Source of the DNA: Ramazzottius varieornatus
Taxonomy: Eukaryota; Tardigrada; Eutardigrada; Parachela; Ramazzottiidae
Direction: 5' to 3'
Length of the DNA stretch: 64,000 nt
NCBI GenBank assembly: GCA_001949185.1
Contig: BDGG01000002.1
Coordinates: 6,600,772-6,664,771, forward strand
Below, in pieces: positions 34,702-49,399 of this stretch; position 1 is the stretch's first letter; each line of letters starts with the position of its first letter. The notes below the pieces were generated by a model that made no database searches, was not told the DNA's origin, and saw only the letters and a program-made list of their open reading frames with translations. The position numbers and the translations under genes are program-made.

Positions 34702-36348
34702 CCCAATTAGAGAAACCGGCTTGCTTTTCGTATCAGTAGTTTGTTTTCAGATCGGCTGAGTGGACTTCAGCGCTTCTGGTCGAAGACAACAGATGTGCTG
34801 TTTTCAAATAAATTTACCGCCCACGCTGAAATAGTCTTCCAGGTGTTACGTTAGTGTTTCTTTCGTCGTCCTGACTTGACACTTGCCGTACCGTTGTCGG
34901 CTAGCACCTCGAGATTGCCAAGTGACTACCTTTCGACCTGACCATAGAACACCCAGTCTATCTGATTTATAACTACGACTAAGAACTGTCAAGCACGTCG
35001 AAGGGCTTCGCGTGGTACCTCGCCGTGGCCCAAAGTCTCAAAAAACTGTCCGCCCAATTAAAGGGTTTTGCGTCGGAACCGATCCAGGCGCATTCTCACG
35101 CTGTATGACGTCATGGTGATGTCAAACTCTTCCACTTAAAATTTCGAACCCCTTCAGATTTCTCTGACGTAGCCACCTGACCACTGGTCAGAAGGCTAAA
35201 TGAACCTCAGCACGGTGTTTCTGGATGTCCGGTACGCCAGATCGCATCAGCAGTTCCACTTTGCCGCAGAACTTCCAGTAACGGTGTTCGACCAAATTTC
35301 TCTCGTTTTTTCAACCGGTAGGACTCGGCCACGCTTCTTAGGTATCCGATCTATCATCATGCCTATCAGTCATATTCCATAAAGCCACCTTCTGTCTTTT
35401 GTATCCTAGAATCTCGTTGTATTCGACCTGAAAAGTATAACGTCCCTTTGTGATGTCCTTCAACAAGACCCTTCACCAATTGCTTATCAAAACAACCGAC
35501 CGATCTTTTTAACCAACCAAATTTTATTTAAAACAAAATTTGGGACCCACGGCACCCACTCACGGCAAGCTGCGAGCGACCAGCTTGTACCTCAAAAATA
35601 CTAGACAGCTAATTGCTTACAAAAGAAGTAAATAACCGTTCTGGGTCAGTGCGTCTACGGGTTTTCCTTGAACCTTTCTCGATCGTCGAAGTTCCCGAGC
35701 CGCCACCTCCTCGCACCCAGCTTTGACAGAGTTCCCGAAGTCCAGGTGTTGGTACGCATGCCAATAGGAAATAAAATGGTGCGTTCACAGGGAAAGACTG
35801 GAGAAATACTTGCCGCTAACCACGGGCCAAGGTTATTAAGATAACAACTGGGACATGGGCAGATGACTTCATCGTACTTTCAGACAACTACGATGGATGT
35901 GTGCGCCACTTGGGTTGACGATCTGGTGCAATCCATCTTGCCCGCATCTCAGTTAAAGCCGCCAATATGTTCGATGTTATCGGCACTATACAGACGCCAG
36001 ATCAAATTACAATACGCGAATGCTCAGCATTGGACGGGAAGGGAACGTTCCCGATACTTCCTCGTTACTGAAATCGGTGAACGTGACTCCCCGTACCTTA
36101 GGATGATTCCGAGGCTAAATCAGGAGTATAAACTGGCGTATACGCACGTGTGGAAAACAAATTTAACAAATTAAAGCTGAAAAAGTTTGCCAATGGAAGA
36201 AAATCATAAAAATACTTTTCAGAACAACGGAATTTACTTTGTATACTACCAGTGCCGGGACTGGTTAAACATCAATTATAAAACGAGTACTTTTTTCCAG
36301 CGAATTTCGTAATAATTATCGTTAACAGTGCATATGATTGATCAAGAT
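34702..36348. other. Intergenic spacer between the lipase copies
   Basis: About 1.6 kb with no coding exon seen. Half of a hairpin MITE lies near 35895-35942. Confidence 0.5.
35895..35942. mobile_element. Hairpin MITE copy 9 (right half only)
   Basis: GTGTGCGCCACTTGGG followed by TTGACGATCTGGTGCAAT matches the inner right arm of the family. The left arm is not visible. Confidence 0.55.
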
Positions 36349-37632
36349 TCAAGAGCGCGCTGATATCCAGGAAAGAACTTCCGCGACGCATTTTTCACCC
36401 ACTCCGTTTGGTTCATCCTGGACACGGTGGTACGCATTTGGATAAATCTACCAAACCCATCGTCAAGTCAGAAATTTAGCCGCAAGATTTCGTAAGTCTC
36501 TTCTGATTTCTCAAGTGCGGCTTACAGAGATGGTCTTGTCCGTGCTGGGCGTATTTTCCAGAAGCCGAGCCCCACGGACGTCGGCCATCTTATCCGCATC
36601 GCCATGAATACACAGGAACGGGAACCTGATGTCCTTGATGCGAGGACCGAGTTTTTCAATTGCTTGCAGCAAGGCGTAACCTGTGCCGATGGTAACTTTG
36701 TCCCGGAAGATTAGTGGGTCGGTGTTGAAGCGTTCCACCTGCGAAGGTTCACCATCAGCTCCACGGGATACTCCCTAATTAACTCGAGGAAAGGACTTAC
36801 CACTTCTCGGTTGAAGGTAAGGTGGTCGTTGTTCAAGTTCACCATTCCGAGGTTCGGCGCGATCTTGGACAAGTGACGGGCGAGGAACTTTTTCAATGGA
36901 GAAGCGGCTTCCGGGTTCTCTATGATAAAAGGCGCAACGAGCACCACGCCCCGAAAGAGCTGTGGTTGTTCAAGCGCGGCAAGCAAAGTAATAGTTCCGC
37001 CCTAAATGGTGACTTTGACATTAAGGTCGGAGAAAAAAAATGAGAAGTTAATATGTGTGCATGGGATAAAAGAATAGTTACCATCGAATGGCCAACGATG
37101 AAAACAGGAAGTCCAGGGAACTTCTGTTTAACCACTTCAACATGCGCGAGGACGTCAGTCACATAGTGGTCAATACTGATCACTTGGCCCTTTATACCGC
37201 CGCTTTTGCCATGTCCGGCTGCAACATTCCATATTCGTTTCAAGTTCTCGCGAAATCCAGATACATACAGTAGAATGTGCAAAATACCAAGCTCTCACAG
37301 TGATCATGTCCGAAAACGAAGTAACCAGCTCCGATCAGGGCGTCGATCAGAGTTTTGTCCGTTCCGCAGTACTCGAAAAGTCCGTGGGCCATGAACACAA
37401 GTCCCCTGAAACACCAATACCTCTAAATACAACATCTGGCCGTAGCTATAGATAAGAGGACTATAGTATGATAGCTCTTCTTACTGTAGAAAGTGTGCGA
37501 CAAAACTGTAGAGCCGGTTATCACTGACCTAGGTTTTTCACCAGATTGCTGCTGAGGCTTCCAGTAGTGACAAAATATGTCCACTCCTTGCGAGCCGGAA
37601 AATATTCGTCCATCAACAAAATCCATGACCAT
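36349..37632 (-). CDS. MGLL: Monoglyceride lipase-like serine hydrolase, copy 2
   Basis: Six exons: 37632-37529, 37405-37299, 37218-37082, 37001-36801, 36738-36526, 36447-36349, giving 286 aa, nearer the usual MGLL size. Exons 2 to 6 have exactly the same lengths as in copy 1 (107, 137, 201, 213, 99 nt). Motifs are GLVFMAHG, GHDHSGHGKSGG, GHSM-GG, CIHGDADKMADVRGA and YPNAYHRVQDEP, so the Ser-Asp-His triad is intact. The ATG was chosen because homology to copy 1 continues only a few residues upstream before a stop. Introns are unlike copy 1, so the duplication is not very recent. Confidence 0.9.
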
Positions 37633-40350
<2,718 letters not shown>

Positions 40351-40873
40351 TGACGTACAGTTAGTCCGACATGTTCTTCATTGTTAAGCCGGTCCCTTGC
40401 GATATCAGACTGACACTAGTCCTCAAGGGACGATCACCTTCACTGTACTTGATCAATCCTCGCGCTACATGGTTGATGTTCTGTTCTTTTTATATGTTTC
40501 TGTACTAGCTCCCCTTCGACTGATTTGAGACCGAAATATGGCTGTGTGGTCGGAATTGCTCCTTGACAGCAGCCTAATGAACGGCGCCGTCAAGGCGATG
40601 TCCTTACTATGACATTTTCAGCTATTCCTACTTGAATTTTACTTCATAGCTATTTAAACTTTCGTGTTCTACGATGATTTGCCCATTTGCTGCTGGTTTT
40701 GTAATGATCAACAAACGATCCGTCTTCTGTTCATTGTATGTTACGGAACTAACGAAGAGGTTCGAACTCGTGGTGAAATCAATAATGTATAGATCGGTAC
40801 AAAATGTATACAAGAGGTTCAGGATAAGTAATCTGTGTATCGGGCCATGACGGACAGATAGGTTCCCCGTAGA
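40351..40873. other. Convergent 3' flanks of RHO1 and the laminin-N gene
   Basis: About 520 bp with no coding signal. Both 3' UTRs must end here. Confidence 0.5.
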
Positions 40874-43585
40874 TCATTCTACGAAGTTTTCGTTGACGAT
40901 GCCACCGGAAATGGTTTGTACAGGGCGATTGGTGGCCGGTCCGGGAGTATGGTAGTGAGAAAGCCGGGAAGGTAAGGCACCAGACTGAAAGCAGAAAGCG
41001 AGGGAGTTGAGATATTTTGGGTTCCGTTCCGTATCTCCGTGACCAAATGCTCAATTCAGATAACCCTAAACAGTAGTGAACATGTGTGGGACTTACCGGT
41101 GCTGGTTCTTGTGTTAGGTCCAGCGGTCTTCTGGTTTCCGGGAGCTGGCCTCGATCAAAAGCCTCTTCGTCGTTCACGGCGAACTCCATTCTCTGTCTGT
41201 CAGTCTCTCGAACCGTACTAGATTCTCGCCGACCGTTCAGTCCCGGAGTCAACGATCTCAGCGGATAATCTGGGTTGTAAAAGTAGCCAGTCAACTTTGC
41301 GCTGTTCCTCATGGGGTGCGGGCGTGCCGCCGCATAATCCGGATGCTAAAATCCATAGACAGGAATACACTGTAGAGTGGCCATTGTACTTTACTCATCA
41401 CAGTACTGAAAAGATAGGTGAGTTTACACGCACTTTTCTCGTTGTCTCGGTCGCCAAGAACTCCGGGATCTGCCGCGGCGAGTATCTGCCTTTTCTATTT
41501 CTTCGGCGAAGATGTAAAAGGCAGTGCGCCAGCAAGATCAGCAGCGTGATGATAAGAAGTACCGTTATAGCCACGAGCCAACCGTAGACCGCCGGACTCC
41601 CAACATACATCTGGGTGTCGGTATTCGTACTGGTAACGCTTGTTGTATTGGTACTAAGGAACCCGGCCGGAAGTGGATCAGGATTTGAGGACAATGTTGT
41701 CGATGGAAGGGCGGTCGAAAGTACTTCCTGAATGGTCGATCCATTGTCAATTAGGAAAGAGGTCGTTATTTGCCTGGGTTCTAGAAATAAGGTGGCTTGG
41801 TTTGCTGGAGTGACGGCAATTTCATTCATTAGAGACATGGCTGTAGTTTCCAGTGTTGAAGTAGTGATCATCAGGGACGAAGCTGTCCTTTCTACAATAT
41901 ATAGTAAAGGCTTTTGAAAAAAGCATTGGAAAGCAAACAGAGATATCACTCATATCAGGGACTCTTACGGGTGCAGCCTTCCGGTCGGTTCTGCTGGAGG
42001 TCAACGAAGCCGTCGAGACAAACATCGCATTTTACTCCGGTGACGAACCTTTTGCATCTACATGCTCCAGTGCGGATATCACATCCAGGAAGTGAACCAG
42101 CGGGGTTACAGTCGCATGGGGCGCAGAGATGGCCAAGAAGGAACAACCCCTCTGTGCACTTAGAACATGTCGGTTCCGTGAAGCCTGTCCGACACAAGCA
42201 AGATCCGCTTTCGTTGTTACAAAGACCTTCTCGAGAACCAAGCTCGTCGCACCGACAAGGCAAACATCCCGCGGAGGCATTAAAAAATCCGGGCGCACAC
42301 GAGCTGCATTTTGGTCCACGGAAGTTTGATTTGCATAAGCAGTTGCCTTGTGCATTACATGTTTGATTAGCCGATCCAGCAATATTACAGCGACAGTCGT
42401 TACATGTCGAACTGTTGGACGATCGATAGAAACCAACGGCGCACCTGCGAAAAAAATGTGGATGTTTGTAGTAATAACCAGGTAAAGCCATTTCTTTGCG
42501 AAGATCTTTACAAAGAGGAGTCTGAAGATGTCCGGTCACTTAAAACACCCCGTCTGGAGAAAACTTACCGTCCGTAAACACCGATGTCCGCAATTCCATA
42601 AACGTCAACAGAACTGGAAGTACCGGCTTGTGGATAGGGAAGTAAATGCCCAGCAATGACCAAACGCAGTCCGGTTACTCCTTGCCCAGGTCGTTCATCC
42701 AGCGTGGTATTCGGATAATCCAGTAAAACATTCCATACTAGCGAACTAACGACTGTCAGTCTTCGGCTCGACCTATAAAAATACCGGTGAATAACGTTGA
42801 CCTGCGTGGTTTAAACCTGTCGACCAACTGAGAAAATAATATACGAATAAGCTGTAGTGACAAATTAGCCGAGGAATTTCTGCGAGCTCACCAGGGTAAA
42901 GGACTGCAAACGGTTTCTTGCTGTACGGGATTCGGGAGCCGCAGTACCGGACTCAGGCCGAAAGTGCCAAAGCAGTCTACCGCGAAGATCCGCCAGTTGA
43001 TCCACTCTTGCGCACCGGTCGTGTTTTCTCCGAATCTTTGAATCACTATGGATGTTGGAGGATTTCCGCTGAAAGCTATTCGGATGTAGTACACCTGAAG
43101 AAAGGGATTTGTTACTATCGATAGCACATACTGAATAATTGAACAGCACAAAAGCTCAAAAACCATATCTTTCCTGGTCGTTCTCTTACCGTGTACGATC
43201 CGATCAAATCTGCTGTTACTTCCAGGGACGTGTTGAGATTTTGAGTTATAAAAACTGTGGCTAAGTTGTCATCTGATATGGCAGAAATGTTACTATTTTG
43301 AGCAAGGCACGAACGAGGTAAGCAGTTGATCCCGGGCGCTCGTGTTTCGCCATACACGTCCGGCACGCAAAAGGCTGGACTTTCGAACTGGTCATCGCAC
43401 ACCGACCCGGAAGGACGTAATGAGATGGGTTTTCTCGCCAAGATATTCCACATTGCTGGTGGCAGACTTTGACGTGGCTCGTTGTAGTAATAATTTTGCC
43501 CTCTGACAACCGCTGTCAAAAGTTCGAAAACAAAGAGTCCCAAGTGGCTTTTCATCCTCTCCGTAACACCAATCATAAACCTCAT
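40874..43585 (-). CDS. Single-pass membrane protein with laminin N-terminal domain and three laminin EGF repeats
   Basis: Seven exons: 43585-43190, 43094-42892, 42772-42569, 42444-41969, 41891-41434, 41345-41097, 40984-40874, giving about 698 aa. A signal peptide is followed by a laminin N-terminal (LN, domain VI) module. This is recognised by NLNTSLEVTADLIGSYTVYYIRIAF, EWINWRIFAVDCFGTFG, TGLRLVIAGH and the VYGIADIGVYGRC end. Three Cys-rich LE repeats follow (for example CNDCRCNIAGSANQTC, CDCNPAGSLPGC). Next are a Thr/Ser stalk, one transmembrane helix (WLVAITVLLIITLLILLA), a basic stop-transfer RRRNRKGR and a cytoplasmic tail of about 150 residues ending NENFVE. Netrins and laminins are secreted and netrin-Gs are GPI-anchored, so this anchoring is unusual. 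The start could also be the Met at 43555. Confidence 0.8.
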
Positions 43586-44048
43586 AAAGCATCCTGATGA
43601 ATAATCCTCGAAAGACAAGGCCTATAGCATCTGACAAGCGCGATGCGCAGGAACTTCGATGACTTTCCGGGAAACTCCAAGATGGAGACGTCCTATTGCC
43701 CTCGATGGACTGGGCATTTATACTGCTATACTTACTCGTGGTCGTTCAATCTAGCATGGACGAAAGGTAACAGATGTGTGCCTGCCGGCTTTAATTTTGC
43801 TATCGAATACAGGATCAATAATTTCTCAACACATCGATTAGGCAAAGACGACTCTTCCCGGCAAGGTCCCGCATAACCGGGCCGGGAAATCGATTGACTG
43901 ATCCAACTCCTGTATTCACCAGGTCGTTGATCACTACCTGCATAATCCAAAATTAAATTTATCGATAGATTTTGAGAAAATTGACCGACCTCATTAAAAA
44001 ATTCGTGCTGGGATCACTATTCTTTGGGTAGTAGCGCCATGATGCTGT
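43586..44048. other. Intergenic region upstream of the laminin-N gene
   Basis: About 460 bp. Nothing recognisable was found. Confidence 0.5.
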
Positions 44049-44648
44049 TCACTTCAGCATGTTCAGTGAGACGAGCGGGTTCGCTGCGAAATTTGGACTC
44101 GGCTGAAGTGCGGCGTTTCCGTTTGGGACTTCTTTGTTGGAATTGTCTTTGTCGGTATCGGCAAACATAGCAGAATGTTTGAGCTTTCCGTAGAGCGACA
44201 TAATCCGAGGAAGCATCGACATCATATCCAGGTTTTGCCGCCGGTCGCGGTCGTTGAACATTGTCATGACTTCGCCAATCTCGTCGAACAGTTCGGCTTC
44301 TTTGGGAGTTACCGGTGACATTCCGCCTTCCATCCGTTGAAGGTTCCGTTTGCGGTACTTCCGTAACATGACGGACGCTTTAGCTATCAGCTTCAGTATC
44401 CAGTCAGTACTGAACAGACGCGTCTTGCCTTCTCCTCCACATCCAGGTTCTGGCTGTTGGGCGTCCCACAGCGAAGGTTGGGGTAAGGCTGGAGATTGCT
44501 TGGTCCATAGTACTTTCAGCGCAGGAAACGCTGTGAACCACAGAATAAATAGGAAGTTAAACAAGATTAGAAAAACTATCAAGGCCAACTGCAGCGTGTT
44601 TTGCGAAGGTTTCCGTGTTCTAATGGCGAACCGTCGAAATGTTCCCAT
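44049..44648 (-). CDS. Orphan single-pass membrane protein, intronless
   Basis: A 199-aa frame without introns. Residues 1-20 are basic (RRFAIRTRK). A strong hydrophobic segment follows (LQLALIVFLILFNFLFILWFTAFP, about residues 22-45). The rest is soluble, Met-rich and helical (LFDEIGEVMTMFNDRDRR, MMSMLPRIMSLYGKLKH). It has no signal cleavage site and could be type II or type III. I recognise no family. Being intronless makes it unusual among its neighbours, so a further exon on either side cannot be excluded. Confidence 0.5.
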   Translation of the reverse strand: MGTFRRFAIRTRKPSQNTLQLALIVFLILFNFLFILWFTAFPALKVLWTKQSPALPQPSLWDAQQPEPGCGGEGKTRLFSTDWILKLIAKASVMLRKYRKRNLQRMEGGMSPVTPKEAELFDEIGEVMTMFNDRDRRQNLDMMSMLPRIMSLYGKLKHSAMFADTDKDNSNKEVPNGNAALQPSPNFAANPLVSLNMLK

Positions 44649-45183
44649 TGTCAATCCGCTAGCAGCAGAAATGTTCCCCGTTAGACCAAGGACGAATCAG
44701 GTATGCTTTTGCTAAGCTGAAGTCATTAGCGTAGTTTCTTGCTTACTTCTACCAGGTCAATGTCTGGAGAGTGTCCATGACGAGCACACCGAAGCGGATG
44801 CTAGGTTAAGCGAACCATGAAACGTGACGGTTACTCCTAAACGGAAAACGGCGACAACAGGCGTAACTGGTGCGCTGTATACTTTAATGAGCGTAAACGA
44901 CCCACAAAGAAAACTGCAGTCCGTGTGCAGGAAGATACAAGGAAACTAAGGACGTGGGAATACGTCGAACTGGTCTTCTAAGACTGAATGTAGCAGGATA
45001 CAGCTTAAGGTCCGAAAACGGAAGAAGTACCATCGTAATGCTACGCAAAATGGCTTTAACAGCGTACTAAAACAACCAAATTCGTTTACCTTCACTGCGA
45101 ACTATAGCTCAAACAGGCCAGGCCCAACAATCGATAAGTTAAAACAATGGGAATATGGTTTCGGTAGTAGTTCACTGGCTGAT
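44649..45183. other. Intergenic region
   Basis: No coding exon or repeat was recognised. Confidence 0.5.
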
Positions 45184-46136
45184 CTAAACCAGGAACGGTA
45201 GGATGGCGTAGCGATCGCGAGGATACTTTCCCTTGAAGGTCTTCACATACCACTCTTGATGAGTGATTGCTCGGGGAACCTACAACACAGAAACAGCTAA
45301 ACAGAGTGAGCCGAAAAGGAACTGTTGAAACAGAAATGCCTACCAGGTTGGAGAAGGTGAAAACGGCGAAAGCAAGCGCCTGAAGTTGGTAAGCGGCTAA
45401 AGCGAAGCCGAACCACTCGAGGAGCTCTCCGAAGTAGTTGGCGCTGGTGATGTACTCGAACAGCCCTCCGTAGGGAATTTGGTAGTGATGTTCGGATCCC
45501 TCTTGTCGCAAGTTCCTTAGGATATGGTCCGACTGAATGTTGATAAACATACCAAAGAGGAAGATGGCGACTCCGGCGATGAAGTATGGGTGGTGAATGT
45601 TTGGTGCTGCGCCACGGAACTTCAGGATGGCTCGAGCTTGCATGTAGCCATTGTACGTGCAAAAGATGAACGCTAGGAGGAAGGGAACCAGCGGAGTCTT
45701 CTTACCGCCCCGAATCATGGTCGAGTAAATGAACGTTCGCTGGAAGTAGTGAATCCCAAAGAGAGCCATCAGGATTTTCGACTCTGGAAGACACAACGCA
45801 ATCTTTGATATACAGCCTCTTATAACGATTCAGATAAATCAACATACCTATGGGAACATAGCCACTGTTCATACGAATGTACACGAACAAGGGCACGAAG
45901 AACGAGGGACATTCCTGGATGAACCAGGCGACGTTAGAGGGGATGAGTGGCCCGAAAGCATTACTGGCGTAGCGTCCATAAGGCGCCGGTATGGCTTGGA
46001 GAGTGACGTAGGTGACCACCGCGGTAGCGATCATGACGAGGGCCATCACGTCAAGAAGAGGAGCCTCAGCGTTCGTTCCCCAAATCTGGTACAGTCTTGC
46101 CAGCGTGATGTTGCGGAAATCCAAATGCGGTCCCAT
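45184..46136 (-). CDS. SRD5A1: 3-oxo-5-alpha-steroid 4-dehydrogenase (steroid 5-alpha-reductase) family, copy A
   Basis: Three exons, 46136-45848, 45783-45344 and 45279-45184, encode 274 aa (human SRD5A1 259). It is an ER multipass enzyme reducing the delta-4 bond of 3-oxo steroids with NADPH. Motifs are YGRYASNAFGP, FCTYNGYMQAR, NIQSDHILRNLR, PYGGLFEYITSANYFGELLEWFGFAL and the C-terminal HQEWYVKTFKGKYP...YAILPFLV. The loop between the SDHILRNLR block and PYGGLFEY is short, as in vertebrates, unlike copy B. It is the inverted partner of copy B, about 4.7 kb away. Confidence 0.92.
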
Positions 46137-47277
46137 CTTGGCGAATGAGTTCTGTGACTTCTCTTCACAGTGTCCAGTACGGTAAATCCGCTTGCCACTT
46201 CAGAGAAGCAAAACTCAGTTCGAGAGTCATTCGCGTCGTAGATACAAGACGTCATCCGCTACAGCTCGACAAGAAGAATCTCTGAATGAATTTTCTAGCA
46301 GAGATGCCTGTGACTGTGGGGAGTCAGGGCTCAGGGTAGAGGTGCAGCTGGAATAATTTTCTGGATGAAGAGGCCAGGACTGAGGAGGAAACGAGACCAG
46401 AGTTCCCTCCTTGTTCACCCAGGGAATGGTGGGGATTTCGTGACTTGTCAGGGGACCCCTCATACTGAGAGCGCATGGCTCCACTTCAACCGCCTCTGTG
46501 TCGTTTGGCCCAATCACCCTGGGGGACCTAGGTGACCCCGCACTGATTTTTAATCTGAGTCAAAGCGGAAATTATCGCAAAAATAATTATGATTCATCTT
46601 CATGAATCTTCTGCTGTGTCGGAATCTCCTACGAGGCTATGACTTTGATAGTTTGAACCCATTACGATAGCGAAGAGACTCCGGACATCGAAGACAGGAT
46701 ATCGGGATAGGTACTGGGACATGCTGGATACTTGATTCACGACACTGCGCGACTCGGGTACCTACGGATCAAACCTCTGTCTGGCATCGAGATTACTGAG
46801 CGTCCTCCTACCTGGTAAGAATACATTTGTCAGATGACAGAGTATCCTCACTTCTTTCTCATCAGGCAGCGACTCGGGTGATGTTATGGCGTTTCGCGGA
46901 AATGTTTTTGTTCAAGAAACCCGCGTTGGCCTGTGAATGAGACCATCACGTCCCATTTCGTATAAAGAGTGGACTGTTGCCCTCATTGAAATATCCGTTA
47001 CATAGCCTCTCCTTGTAGGTGCAACCGAACTTCGAAACGACCATCGGACAGACGACGCAAGGGAAACTATAGAAGAGGAGTAAATTTTAAAGGTTCTCAA
47101 GGAACACTGCTGTAAGTTGACTTGATATGGGAGGTTAACTATGTTGTGTTGCCTTGTGAGTTATGCCTGTATAATATACGCACAACAGTGGCGTGCGTTG
47201 TGGAAATCCGACTGCAGTGTCTAGAAGCTAGTGGGCAAGAAACTGCTGCTAATAAGCTTGTTCTCTTCTAGATCATC
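46137..47277. other. Intergenic region upstream of VPS4
   Basis: About 1.1 kb between two divergent start codons. A minus-strand open frame at 46227-46517 shows no family resemblance and no clear splice link to the reductase. No repeat was recognised. Confidence 0.5.
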
Positions 47278-48796
47278 ATGTCGGGCAACGCCATCGCGAA
47301 AGCCATTGATTTGGTGACGAAAGCGACGGAAGAAGACAAGAAGAAGAACTACACCGAAGCGCTGCGTCTCTACCAGCACGGCGTAGAGTACTTTCTCCAT
47401 GCTATCAAGTACGAAACAAACGGTGACAAAGCCAAAGAGTCGATCCGAACGAAATGCACTGAGTACCTTGAACGAGCCGAGAAGCTGAAAGAGTTTCTGA
47501 AGAAGGATACCAAGAAGAAGGCTGTACCTGCTGGTGGAAACGACGTCAAGAACGACAAGAAGGACGACGATTCAGATGATGACGACGATAACGAGCTGAA
47601 AAAGCTGACAAAGCCCTTAGAAGGAAAGGTCCTGTTGGAAAAGCCTAACATTAAGTGGGACGATGTGGCTGGACTGGAACAAGCCAAGGAATCGCTGAAG
47701 GAAGCTGTCATTCTACCCATCAAGTTCCCGCATCTCTTCACGGGTAAACGTACACCATGGAAAGGTATTCTTCTCTTCGGACCACCAGGAACAGGAAAGT
47801 CGTACTTGGCCAAAGCTGTAGCGTCAGAAGCGAACAATTCAGCCTTCATATCGGTTTCTAGCTCGGACTTGGTCAGTAAATGGTTAGGCGAGTCTGAAAA
47901 GCTCGTCAAGGGACTGTTTGACTTGGCTAGGGCGAAGAAACCGGCCATCATCTTCATCGACGAGATCGACTCTTTGTGCAGCACCAGAAGCGATAACGAG
48001 TCAGAGTCTGCTCGACGGATAAAGACAGAGTTTCTGGTGCAGATGCAGGGTGTGGGCAACAACACGGAAGGCGTTCTGGTGTTAGGCACGTAGTACTTCC
48101 GGTCCTCTTTTGGTCCAAACATAATAGGGAGCTCGGTCAACTAATTCGATTTCCCCCAAGTGGCGCACCTTTCCGATGACCTTGGCTGGAAGTGTGCGTC
48201 ACTTGGGAGAGTAATCTGGCAGAGTTTGTTAACCGAGCTCGCGATTATCAATGAACATAAGTATATATGATTGCTGTTGTTCTTCAGGTGCGACGAACAT
48301 ACCATGGGTTCTGGACGCCGCTATTCGTCGACGTTTCGAGAAGCGTATCTACATTCCTCTGCCCGATGAACGAGCCAGAACAGCCATCTTCAAGCTGAAC
48401 ATGGGTAACACTAAACACACGCTGTCAGAAACTGACTTCGTCCATTTGGCCGCTATGACAAATAACTATTCCGGTGCCGACATTAGTATCATTTGTCGTG
48501 ATGCTTTGATGCAGCCTGTTCGTAAAGTACAGACAGCCACACATTTCAAGAAGGTGAAGGGACCTTCGCCCACAGATGCTAACAAGGTTGTGGATCTATA
48601 TTCACCGTGCAGTCCAGGTGAACGAGGTGCCATTGAGATGAACTTTCTGGACGTTCCTGGCGACCAACTGCTGGAACCCCACATTACCATGAATGATATG
48701 CTAAGGTCGGTACAGTGTACCAAGCCCGCAGTGACGGAAAGCGACTTGAAGAAGCTGGAAGAATTTACGGCAGAATACGGACAGGAAGGGTCATAG
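47278..48796 (+). CDS. VPS4: VPS4 AAA-ATPase (ESCRT-III disassembly)
   Basis: Two exons, 47278-48085 and 48288-48796, encode 438 aa (human VPS4B 444). The N-terminal MIT domain ([37 protein letters not shown]) binds ESCRT-III tails. An acidic linker follows, then the AAA core: Walker A GPPGTGKS, pore-loop [10 protein letters not shown], Walker B IIFIDEID, and the arginine-finger region [16 protein letters not shown]. The beta domain and the C-terminal helix ([15 protein letters not shown]) are intact. It recycles ESCRT-III on endosomes and at the midbody. The single intron must start with GC to keep [13 protein letters not shown] in frame, and it contains a MITE. Confidence 0.96.
48086..48093 (+). 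other. Non-canonical GC splice donor (VPS4 intron)
   Basis: The intron 48086-48287 begins GCACGTAG and ends GTTCTTCAG. The next GT (48090) leaves two codon bases and makes the following exon run out of frame. The GC donor gives the invariant [10 protein letters not shown]. It has the same octamer as the donor at 2295. Confidence 0.7.
48127..48241. mobile_element. Hairpin MITE copy 10
   Basis: The ends GGGAGCTCGGTCAACTAATTCG and CAGAGTTTGTTAACCGAGCTC pair. The inner arms are CCCAAGTGGCGCAC and GTGCGTCACTTGGGAG. It fills over half of the 202-nt VPS4 intron. Confidence 0.9.
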
Positions 48797-49399
48797 ACTG
48801 GTTTTGCCTCTTCACTTTCGAATCCATGATGAAGATATGTCATCACTGTTTTTTAACCGTTATTTGTTCAGTATCTTCAGTGCCAGCTCCTCTTCTTCGC
48901 ATAGAATCCTGCTTTTTTATCATTGTGATAGCAATGTTGAGCTCGCGTATGAAGTGACCCTGAAGTACTGGATATTCTGGAATGATTTTCTTTTTATCTT
49001 CGGTTTAGTATGCGACAACCTGTCATCTCCAATTGTCTATAGCTTGTCACTACACGTATCTTCCACATCTTAAATCTGTGCTCTTGATTTACAAGTAAGA
49101 GTATATAATTACGCAAAATATCTCGGCCATTCTCCAGTTTGCATGAACGCAGCACTCGATAAGTCTTTTAAATGATTGCCATGAACAGCCGGCCAGTATG
49201 GAACCAGCCACTCAATCCGAGAGAAGCTTAACATCAGTAATATTAAAGCAGTAAAATTTGACAACCGAGGTACAAAGAAAAGCAAGTTAAAAAGCACGAG
49301 TTCCGATTACGTCGTCAAAAAAGAATGTCGAATTTTCGAAGAGACGGAATATTCATGCGACACGTCAGGGACTTCGGACTTCCGGCGCCGTTTGAATTT
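48797..49399. other. Convergent 3' flanks of VPS4 and SEC61B
   Basis: About 600 bp of AT-rich sequence. No coding exon was seen. Confidence 0.5.

Noticed and set aside
46227-46517. A 96-codon minus-strand frame upstream of SRD5A copy A
   Set aside because: It has no family resemblance and no splice link to the reductase. Its composition looks like chance or untranslated sequence.
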